DNA of 15,586 nucleotides from the NCBI GenBank assembly GCA_000434395.1, contig FR878733.1:1-15586 (forward strand). The letters are read 5' to 3'. Below the pieces are notes generated by a model. The model made no database searches, had not been told where the DNA came from, and worked only from the letters and a program-made list of their open reading frames with translations. Below, piece after piece: positions 6,475-13,845 of this stretch (its first letter is position 1; every line of letters begins with the position of its first letter). Both the position numbers and the translations under genes were made by a program. The DNA is from Clostridium sp. CAG:568 (lineage in GTDB: Bacteria > Bacillota_I > Bacilli_A > RFN20 > CAG-288).

Positions 6475-8892
6475 ATGAAATTAAAAAAAATTGTTACTTT
6501 AGGTTTACTTTGCACCTTAGGTTTAGTTGCTTGTAGTAAGGAAGATTCTACGCCCACATCTACACCCACTCAACCTTCAACAGTAGAACCTAAGCCCTCA
6601 ACCGGTGACAGTACTACTACTGAAAAACCCGCAAATAGAGACGCTGTTTATAAAGTATTGAGCAAGCTCAAAACAACCAAAGCTGCTAGTATTAACTACA
6701 CCTTAGACGGTGAGGAATACACTGACATCTTCAACAAAGATTATGTAATGCTTAATCGGTATGGAATGGGTGTCGCTTTGTTACCTAGCTACGATCCTTC
6801 TGAAACAGGATCAAATAAAGCAGCTTACATGTTTGAATATAACGATACTGATATCGTATTGGACAAAGTCATGGCAGATCAAGACAAACAAACTGGAGCT
6901 CTCGTTTATGAAACTTCTATAGACGACTACAACAATGCTTATCAAATCGGTAAACAGATTTCCAAGAATAGATTATCTGTCGATAAAGAAACTGGAGATA
7001 TCTACACCACCAACACTACACTTTTAAAAGTTATTGCAGGTGCTGTCGGATTCCAATATGCTACCTTGGTCCAAGGTGGAACTGCTTATTTCTACCTTTC
7101 TGAAGATGAGACTAGTGTTGAAGTTAGTCTCACCGCATATTACAAGAAATCAGCAGAATCTACAGGAACTAAAGTCTTAACTGAAGAGTTTGACCCTATA
7201 TATTTTAATGATATAGGTACCGCTGTCTCCGACACTTTCGGAGATGTCTTAGCTGACGGAGATGCATTCTTAGGTGCTTCTTTGACTGATGATGAGATTT
7301 CAAATGTTGTCTCAAAGCCTGTTAAATACCACACCCCTCTTTCCTCTTTGGGATATGCTGAAGTAGCTTATGGAACTAAAAATGGTCAAAACATCGCCTC
7401 GGCTCACCAAGTTGTCTACAGTGGAAAAGATGCTGATGGTAACAATTTAGTCGGCAATGAATCCATGGTCTATTATGTCGGTGATTCAACTCAAGTCAAA
7501 ACTATGACTTTGACCGCTGCTAATGAGGTTTATGATTCAGGTGCTTTGACAAGCCAAGATGGACAAAAGTACACTTGGGATATTGCTATCGCTGATTTGT
7601 CTAACACTGAAGTTTTCAACCCCAAGGCTTTTAGAAAAGTCAATGGATCTGATGACACATATAAGTATCTTGGATATTCTATCGGAGCCGAAAACATTTT
7701 CTACGGATTATCCTTCTTAAGTGCTGATGATTTCGGTGGAGAATATAACTCCTTATCAGTCACACTCGGATCGAATGATAAGGTCGAATCTTTCAACTAT
7801 ACAGTAGCTTTTAGAGATAGCTCTACTGGTAGCATCCAAGGTGGAATCACATTCAAGACTGCAATTGAAAACGGTGATTCAGTAGCACCTACACTTCCAA
7901 CAGCATACACACAAGAAGCTGAAGAAGATAAGATTGCTGAAGGTTTGAAGAAACTCAACGGATCCGTTTCATTCTCTATGACTTCAAGCATGACCGTAGA
8001 AGGAACTTCTTTAAATGCTGTCAGTACTGTTTACTATTACGATAAGACTAATAAGGCATTTATCGTTAAGCAATCCTCAGGATCTGATGAATTAGTAAGA
8101 GGATGGAAAGAAGCTACTGATAATGCAGTTACACCTTTCAAGATTGAAGATAACAATTCATTGACTGCACGTAACGTAAATATAGAAGGTCATATCGCTA
8201 ACCTCTTCGCTCCTGCATTGAGCCCTGCACTTTTGAAGAAAAAATTAGGATCAGAAAATGACTATGTACTTAGAACTACATTGGCAACTGGTATTAGCAG
8301 TTCAATGTTGTTTGGCCCTGCCGGAAATAATGGAATGATTCCTAGCACCATGGTCTTCCACACCGATAATGATGGAACTATTCAATCAATTTCTTACACA
8401 TATTCAATCTACAACAGCAGCAAGAGTGATTATGAGAAAGGAACTGAGACTTTGACATTCGCATACGATACTGCAGCTGTCAATCCTACAACAGCTGACT
8501 TATCCTCAACCATCAAAGCTTATGTAGCACCTACTTCATGGAAAGAGCAAAGCGAAGCTATTTACAAGGATATCGTCTCTGCTGTCGGTGAAACTGAAGC
8601 TGCAACTGTTCCTTTCTTATTCGATTCTAACTTTGCAGAAGATGGTTGGAAATCTCAATATAATCCTAATGGATTTACTATGATCGTCGGCTCCTCCAGC
8701 TCCTCATCTGCCGCTACTACATTCTTGGGCAACTACTTGGATTATGTTCAAAAACAAGGATTCCAATATGGAGGAACACAATCTGGAATCTATGTCTTCC
8801 TCAGCCCCAATAATACATATATCCTCGGCATTACTTACTCCAACGGCTCACCTATTATCCTTATCGAGCCTGTGCCTGCCAGTGCTAATTAA
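6475..8892 (+). CDS. Surface lipoprotein of unknown function with repeated beta-rich modules
   Basis: 805 residues, no family recognised. It has a lipoprotein signal (MKLKKIV, lipobox LGLVAC, lipidated Cys20) and a Thr/Pro/Ser-rich linker to about residue 50 that would hold the protein away from the membrane. The body looks like about three copies of a module near 190 residues (roughly 55-250, 285-470, 484-668). The best match is between copies two and three: KVNGSDDTYKY (388-398) against KKLGSENDYVLR (589-600), then SLSVTLGSNDKVESFNYTV (426-444) against STMVFHTDNDGTIQSISYTY (624-643). Copy one has only a weaker hairpin, AYFYLSEDETSVEVSL (204-219). A distinct C-terminal domain (about 685-805) contains a six-serine run at 740-745 coded by mixed codons. 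The helix-then-curved-sheet pattern recalls LolA/LppX-like ligand-binding lipoproteins, but that is a guess from pattern. The ATG has AAAGGA 11 bases upstream. It is transcribed alone from a strong promoter and ends at the hairpin terminator at 8912. Confidence 0.88.
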   Translation: MKLKKIVTLGLLCTLGLVACSKEDSTPTSTPTQPSTVEPKPSTGDSTTTEKPANRDAVYKVLSKLKTTKAASINYTLDGEEYTDIFNKDYVMLNRYGMGVALLPSYDPSETGSNKAAYMFEYNDTDIVLDKVMADQDKQTGALVYETSIDDYNNAYQIGKQISKNRLSVDKETGDIYTTNTTLLKVIAGAVGFQYATLVQGGTAYFYLSEDETSVEVSLTAYYKKSAESTGTKVLTEEFDPIYFNDIGTAVSDTFGDVLADGDAFLGASLTDDEISNVVSKPVKYHTPLSSLGYAEVAYGTKNGQNIASAHQVVYSGKDADGNNLVGNESMVYYVGDSTQVKTMTLTAANEVYDSGALTSQDGQKYTWDIAIADLSNTEVFNPKAFRKVNGSDDTYKYLGYSIGAENIFYGLSFLSADDFGGEYNSLSVTLGSNDKVESFNYTVAFRDSSTGSIQGGITFKTAIENGDSVAPTLPTAYTQEAEEDKIAEGLKKLNGSVSFSMTSSMTVEGTSLNAVSTVYYYDKTNKAFIVKQSSGSDELVRGWKEATDNAVTPFKIEDNNSLTARNVNIEGHIANLFAPALSPALLKKKLGSENDYVLRTTLATGISSSMLFGPAGNNGMIPSTMVFHTDNDGTIQSISYTYSIYNSSKSDYEKGTETLTFAYDTAAVNPTTADLSSTIKAYVAPTSWKEQSEAIYKDIVSAVGETEAATVPFLFDSNFAEDGWKSQYNPNGFTMIVGSSSSSSAATTFLGNYLDYVQKQGFQYGGTQSGIYVFLSPNNTYILGITYSNGSPIILIEPVPASAN

Positions 8893-8911
8893 GCTTGCAT
8901 CATAAATAAAA

Positions 8912-8939
8912 AGTCCTGAATCAATTCAGGGCTTTTTTT
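8912..8939 (+). terminator. Rho-independent terminator, possibly bidirectional
   Basis: The 9-bp stem AGTCCTGAA/TTCAGGGCT (one G-U pair) with loop TCAA is followed by a run of T. It lies 20 bases after the stop of the plus-strand lipoprotein gene. A-rich sequence on its left (8905-8911) would give a T-rich tail on the minus strand, so it could also end the converging helicase transcript, whose stop codon is at 8980. Confidence 0.88.
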
Positions 8940-8979
8940 ATTCTTAAATTATATATTATCTACAACTAACAACTTTCGA

Positions 8980-11900
8980 TTAAGACAAGATGAACTTATA
9001 GTCTTTTTCAGACATACTAGATACATTATCGCCATCTTTAATGACTGAATCATACAACTCTTTCTTAGCGTTTTGAAGATCGATTACTCTCTCTTCAACA
9101 GAGTCGTGACAGACGAGTTTATAGACCGTAACAGGTTTTGTCTGACCGATACGATAGGCTCTATCTGTCGCTTGCTCTTCAGCTGCGAAGTTCCACCAAG
9201 GATCCAAATGAACAACAGTATCAGCTCCAATGAGATTAAGACCAGTTCCACCGGCTTTTAAAGATACTAACATAACTTTAACACCACTCGGAGAATTAAA
9301 GTCATTAGCTAAAGATACCCTATCGTTACTCTTTGTCGATCCATCAATTATTTTTGAAGTAATGTTGTATTCATTTTTTAACTTATTTTTAATCTTAGGA
9401 AGAACACTAGAGAAGAAAGAAAATACTAAAACTTTATGTCCATTCTCGATAGATTCTTGAATCAAGTTCAAAGCCAAAGATAGCTTAGAAGATTCATCAT
9501 CAAAACCTTCAAAGAAAGAAGAAGCATCGACACATATCTCTCTAAGTTTACCCAATGCAGCTAAGAACGAAATCTTTCCGATATCAGCACCTAAAGCTTC
9601 TCTGGCTTTTTGCAAATAAGCTACATAAAGCTTTCTCTCTTTTTCATTCATTGTAACTGAAATAATTGAAGTAGTCTTGGGAGGCAATGATTTCAGCACT
9701 TCATTTTTAGTTCTTCTCAAGATAAAAGGCGTTATTCTCAAAAGAAGTTCTTTTTGTTTTTCGCAATGAGGATCTTCAGTAATGGGTTGTTCAAATTCAG
9801 TTCTAAATTCATCATAATCGCCTAAATAGCCAGGCATCAAGAAATCGAAAATAGACCAGAGATCTGATAATCTATTTTCCAATGGCGTGCCAGTCAAAGC
9901 AAATCTATTTAAGCAATTAATCTTCTTAACCGCTTTAGCTTTCAAAGCTAAAGCGTTCTTTATATATTGAGCCTCATCGATAATAAAGACAGAAAAACTT
10001 TTTCCTTCATACAAAGATAAATCGTTTCTCAAAGAATCATAAGAGGTAACATAAACAGTCTTATCATTATTTGATATGCCTGCTATTCTTGTTGTTCTAT
10101 ATTCTTTGTTTCCTTCTATAGTCACACATCTTTGACTAGGATTCCACATCTTGAACTCCCTAGCCCAGTTATAAACAACTGAAGTAGGACAAGCTATTAA
10201 TATAGGCATGTTCTTGTCGACTTTAGAGATGAAGGCAATAGTTTCTAAAGTTTTACCTAATCCCATATCATCAGCTAAAATTCCATCCAAATTGTTGTTA
10301 TACAAAGAAAGCATCCATTTGATACCATCTTTTTGATATTCTCTTAAACTCGCTTCTATTCTTGAATCGAATTCAATATTTTGATTTTTATAATTTATTA
10401 CATTTTTGATGGCACCCATCAAATCATTACTGAGCTGCATACGAAGATTTTCATTTCCAGAATCTTTTAGTTTAAAAGCTTCGAAGAAAGGAATTTGCTC
10501 GGCTGTTAAAGTATCGAAATCTACGTCAATCTCATCCATAACTTTAGAAACTTTTCCTAACTGATCATCCAAAAGAATCATATTTCCATTGAGTATGTAA
10601 TATTTCTTCTTTTTCTTATATGCAGCTAGCATATCTTTAAGTTCGTCTTGTGAATAATCTTCACTATCAATGGTAGCATTGAGCCAACCGGCATTTCTAC
10701 TGACACTTATCGATATCACAGAGCTATTCTTAATCTTCATCTTCGCTAATACATCGGACAAAAAAATCTTAGCCACTTTCTTGATGTTTGATAGATCAGC
10801 TTTTAAGAAATAATAGACAACACCTAAGTCTGTTTCTATTCCACTTTCTTTAAGATTTAAATCATTCAATCCTTTAGAATAAGCACCTAAACAAGCATCA
10901 AAATATGGATTAGACGGAATCTTATCTCTATCAACTTCGACATTATTAATCTTATATATAGTTTTTGTAATCAATTGATTTTTTTCATCTAAATCAATAT
11001 AAAGATTAATCGTGAAATTGTTATTTTCTTTTTCGGAATCTATTTTTACTATAGAAGTACCTATGGTCGGTAACAGCTTTTTAACAAAGATATCTTTGAT
11101 GTAATTAAATGAATCCATTCCATTTTCATAAAAGAAATCATAGATTAAAGCAAAATCATTCTTCTCAAATCTATAGATAGCAGCTGTATATTTATTTAAA
11201 TCTATTATGATTCTATCTTTTCCTTTCTTAGCAAAGATAATTTTATTATTTCTATCAATAGGAGGAATTAAATGAGGGACTCCATCACTTTCCAAATACA
11301 CGTCACCTTTTTCTATATTTTCATCGATATGAACTTCTTCTCCGTCGAAATAAATACTGCATCCTCGGCAATCATATAAAAAAGAAAATAATCTAGATTT
11401 ATTTATATATATGTAATTACCATAATAAAACATATTTATTTCGAAATATTTCATAGCGGCAGTATTGAGTCGCTTGCTATTTTCAGTGAAATCATCTTCT
11501 GCAAATTTATAATTCTTTCCTCTAAAAGTATATATTTCATCTTGAAAAAAGCACTTTTTAAAAGCTTGGAATTTTGATGGATCAATATCATAAGATGCAT
11601 TCTTAGTTTTATAACTGACTTCGACTTTAATACTAGGATCTTTAGAAATATCAGAACGAATATCGCATGAAAAATTTATAAACACATCGATTTTATCTTT
11701 GAATAAATCACGCATTGTATAGATGTCGTTTGATTCATCTTCTTCATCACTATTATCTTTTCCAAAATACTCGACCAAGCTAACGAAATTGTTTCTTACA
11801 GAAAGCATTTTTTCTTTTTGTTCTCGAGATAAAGAAGTAATTTTTTTAATAAGTGCAAAAGATTCACCATAAAGGAGATTTAAATCCGCATCTGTCAAAT

Positions 11901-12186
11901 CCTTTTCCTTGTCTGATATAAATTGCAAAAGACATTTAGAATAAGACTCCATACTATATGGATATGATGTCCTTTTCAAACTATCCACTTTAGCTATTAT
12001 TACTTCGGGAAAGGAATTCTTCATTTCGAATTCTTTTTTCTTGATAGCCAAATAAGTCATCTCATTAACATCTTGATCAAACGAAAATGAAATTTTATAT
12101 TCAGTATCCAAAGAATTTTTAAAAACTTTATATAGATTCTTTTCCTTGGCAGTTAAAAAATCCGAATCACTATTATAGAAGAACAT
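8980..12186 (-). CDS. SNF2/SWI2-family helicase-like ATPase
   Basis: 1068 residues. It is a dsDNA-stimulated ATPase/translocase of the RapA/SNF2 superfamily II group and resembles the SNF2 helicase that I recall as YwqA in Bacillus. The C-terminal 460 residues carry the full motor: LREYQKDGIKWM (about 614-625), Walker A DDMGLGKT (639-646), the DEAQ box (737-740), LTGTPLEN (764-771), the GGTGLNL motif (979-985) and the QATDRAYRIGQ motif VI (1005-1015). The first 600 residues are a lysine-rich, poorly conserved region of the kind found as SNF2-associated N-terminal domains in Firmicutes. No SWIM finger is present in it; that sits in the upstream gene. I start at ATG 12186 because GGAGGA lies 8 bases upstream; a GTG at 12192 is in frame but too close to the SD. 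Transcription comes from the SWIM gene, 5 bases away. The role is probably DNA repair or transcription-complex remodelling. It is not a clear restriction or defence component here. Confidence 0.95.
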   Translation of the reverse strand: MFFYNSDSDFLTAKEKNLYKVFKNSLDTEYKISFSFDQDVNEMTYLAIKKKEFEMKNSFPEVIIAKVDSLKRTSYPYSMESYSKCLLQFISDKEKDLTDADLNLLYGESFALIKKITSLSREQKEKMLSVRNNFVSLVEYFGKDNSDEEDESNDIYTMRDLFKDKIDVFINFSCDIRSDISKDPSIKVEVSYKTKNASYDIDPSKFQAFKKCFFQDEIYTFRGKNYKFAEDDFTENSKRLNTAAMKYFEINMFYYGNYIYINKSRLFSFLYDCRGCSIYFDGEEVHIDENIEKGDVYLESDGVPHLIPPIDRNNKIIFAKKGKDRIIIDLNKYTAAIYRFEKNDFALIYDFFYENGMDSFNYIKDIFVKKLLPTIGTSIVKIDSEKENNNFTINLYIDLDEKNQLITKTIYKINNVEVDRDKIPSNPYFDACLGAYSKGLNDLNLKESGIETDLGVVYYFLKADLSNIKKVAKIFLSDVLAKMKIKNSSVISISVSRNAGWLNATIDSEDYSQDELKDMLAAYKKKKKYYILNGNMILLDDQLGKVSKVMDEIDVDFDTLTAEQIPFFEAFKLKDSGNENLRMQLSNDLMGAIKNVINYKNQNIEFDSRIEASLREYQKDGIKWMLSLYNNNLDGILADDMGLGKTLETIAFISKVDKNMPILIACPTSVVYNWAREFKMWNPSQRCVTIEGNKEYRTTRIAGISNNDKTVYVTSYDSLRNDLSLYEGKSFSVFIIDEAQYIKNALALKAKAVKKINCLNRFALTGTPLENRLSDLWSIFDFLMPGYLGDYDEFRTEFEQPITEDPHCEKQKELLLRITPFILRRTKNEVLKSLPPKTTSIISVTMNEKERKLYVAYLQKAREALGADIGKISFLAALGKLREICVDASSFFEGFDDESSKLSLALNLIQESIENGHKVLVFSFFSSVLPKIKNKLKNEYNITSKIIDGSTKSNDRVSLANDFNSPSGVKVMLVSLKAGGTGLNLIGADTVVHLDPWWNFAAEEQATDRAYRIGQTKPVTVYKLVCHDSVEERVIDLQNAKKELYDSVIKDGDNVSSMSEKDYKFILS

Positions 12187-12191
12187 AATCA

Positions 12192-13754
12192 CTATCCTCC
12201 ATATGGTAAATATCCTAGCTTTATTAAAAGCCCATATTTATCCAACAATTTAAAATAGGAATCTATCAATGTTGATTCTTTTATAGCATTGTTTCTAAAT
12301 TCAGTCTTCAATAGATAAGCTTTGCATACTTCTGGATAAGCTTTATCCATAAACAAAAGACTATATTTAACATTGATTAAATCGTTGTCTCTAGCTTTTC
12401 CATCACAAAACTTATCCAATAATTTGCTAATTCTATCAAAGACTTTCTTTTGATAAGCCAATGGAACTCTTAAACCTAAATAGTAATAATCTTCATAAGA
12501 ACAATCAGTCAATTTAAACTTATCGCAAGGTATCTTTTCATACAATTTAACAAAAGTCGAAACATTTTCGTTATCAATCAAATATAAGTCGACTTCTTTT
12601 CTGGCATCCATTGAAAGAAAATCTATAAAAGCAATATAAACACGTGAATTACAACATCCATTTTTCAATATTTTAGATACCATAGTATCTATTTCTTTTT
12701 GGCTTAATAATTTGTTTTGATATATTCTATTAAAAGCTTTGGCTTCATATTTCAATTCTTCAGTAAGACAATCTTCGTTCATCAATTTAGTGATCAAAGT
12801 CACTAGCATTTCATCATCGCCATACGATAATGTATATCTAAGCAAAGGCTCGGCTGATTTCGGACTTAAATATCCTTTTTTAATGAACAACTCAACAAAC
12901 TTTAAGGGTGTGTATTCATTAAAACAATCTTCGAAACGATTTACTTGAGTTATCTTATTAAAATCCTTTTCCTTATCAGGATTACCTAAGACTGTTTTTA
13001 AATATGCGTTCTTAATTATTGTCTCATAGCTTGTATTCCCACAAACAGCTAATATTGTTCCTTTTCTTAAATCACTGAGTGTAGAGAAAGATACGGATTC
13101 AAAAATTAAGACAAACAAATTCATCAAAGATACGGAATCTATATTACTAGACATTACAAGTCCACTCAATTCTTGTAAAAATAAATCTTCATCATATTCG
13201 TTATAAGATGAATAAGTTCTACCAAAATCACTAAAATTAAGAGCTAAGAAATAGATAGCATAAGCTTTACCTTTTGATGATAATTTATTAAAAGGAGCCA
13301 TTATTTTATCCATAACGCTCTTGACAGAACTACTATAATAACTGTTTCTTTTATAGCTAAAACATAGCCTCTTTATCTCATCTAAAATCTTCTCATCATC
13401 AGAAGTCATCGTTATTCCGAGTTCGTTTTTATTAATAGCAATAGAATCCAATACTTGATACACCGAAACCACATCATAATCTTTTTCTATACACATCAAA
13501 ATCAATCCGAACTCATGTTCGCAATTTTTGTTTTTGCAAAAGCAGTTAGCATCTAAAAAAGTATAGAAATAGTCTTTCCAGATAATTCTACAGCTTTTTT
13601 TAGGATCACTTTCAAAATAGCAAGATGCTCTAAAATGATCGTTATAAAATCCGAAAGCTGATTTACGCTTATAAATCATCTTTCCTTTTTCAATAACTTC
13701 AGGAGAAAATTTAGACAATGTCTCTTTTACTTTATTAAGTGTTATTTTATACAT
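12192..13754 (-). CDS. SWIM zinc-finger protein, partner of the SNF2 ATPase
   Basis: 520 residues. The zinc-binding SWIM pattern CxCx4CxH is plain at Cys71, Cys73, Cys78 and His80 (ANCFCKNKNCEH), in the N-terminal position usual for this family. The approach sequence EVIEKGKMIYKR (19-30) matches the conserved segment that precedes SWIM fingers in these proteins. The remaining 430 residues are helical, rich in Leu, Lys and Asp, and have no motif I recognise. Length and position agree with my recollection of the Bacillus YwqB-YwqA pair. SWIM fingers bind DNA or proteins, so this protein probably guides the SNF2 motor to its substrate. The ATG at 13754 is the earliest possible start, since an in-frame TAA lies at 13761-13763. 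No Shine-Dalgarno is visible. It ends Tyr-Gly-Gly-TAG, and those Gly codons form the ribosome-binding site of the helicase gene. Confidence 0.9.
   Translation of the reverse strand: MYKITLNKVKETLSKFSPEVIEKGKMIYKRKSAFGFYNDHFRASCYFESDPKKSCRIIWKDYFYTFLDANCFCKNKNCEHEFGLILMCIEKDYDVVSVYQVLDSIAINKNELGITMTSDDEKILDEIKRLCFSYKRNSYYSSSVKSVMDKIMAPFNKLSSKGKAYAIYFLALNFSDFGRTYSSYNEYDEDLFLQELSGLVMSSNIDSVSLMNLFVLIFESVSFSTLSDLRKGTILAVCGNTSYETIIKNAYLKTVLGNPDKEKDFNKITQVNRFEDCFNEYTPLKFVELFIKKGYLSPKSAEPLLRYTLSYGDDEMLVTLITKLMNEDCLTEELKYEAKAFNRIYQNKLLSQKEIDTMVSKILKNGCCNSRVYIAFIDFLSMDARKEVDLYLIDNENVSTFVKLYEKIPCDKFKLTDCSYEDYYYLGLRVPLAYQKKVFDRISKLLDKFCDGKARDNDLINVKYSLLFMDKAYPEVCKAYLLKTEFRNNAIKESTLIDSYFKLLDKYGLLIKLGYLPYGG
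12195..12200 (-). promoter_or_regulatory. Helicase ribosome-binding site inside the end of the SWIM gene
   Basis: The minus-strand GGAGGA is formed by the last two glycine codons of the SWIM gene, directly before its TAG. It lies 8 bases before the helicase ATG at 12186. A ribosome ending on the SWIM gene would uncover or reuse this site, so translation of the two proteins is probably coupled. Confidence 0.8.
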
Positions 13755-13762
13755 AGAATTTT

Positions 13763-13771
13763 ATTATAGCA
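13763..13771 (-). promoter_or_regulatory. Extended -10 promoter of the SWIM-helicase operon
   Basis: The minus strand reads TGCTATAAT, a TGn extended -10 plus a perfect TATAAT. The hexamer 17 bases further upstream is CTTTAT, a poor -35, as is common for extended -10 promoters. Only 8 bases separate TATAAT from the ATG at 13754, so transcription should start at the ATG or within two bases of it. Confidence 0.6.
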
Positions 13772-13845
13772 TCTAAATTATGTATATAAAGTAAATGAAG
13801 TTCTATTTTTGGTACATTGTCTGTATTAACTAAGATATATCTAAA

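Noticed and set aside
12187..12192. GTG at 12192 as the helicase start
   Set aside because: It is only 2 bases from the GGAGGA site, too close for initiation. The ATG at 12186 has 8-base spacing.
8980..13754. SNF2 helicase and partner as a phage-defence island (DISARM- or restriction-like)
   Set aside because: No methylase, nuclease, PLD or other defence gene is nearby, and the SWIM-SNF2 pair is a known chromosomal arrangement in Bacillota.
13755..13845. Terminator between the GH43 and SWIM genes (AGATATATCT palindrome near 13834-13841)
   Set aside because: The palindrome is short, all weak pairs apart from one G-C, and has no following T run on the minus strand.
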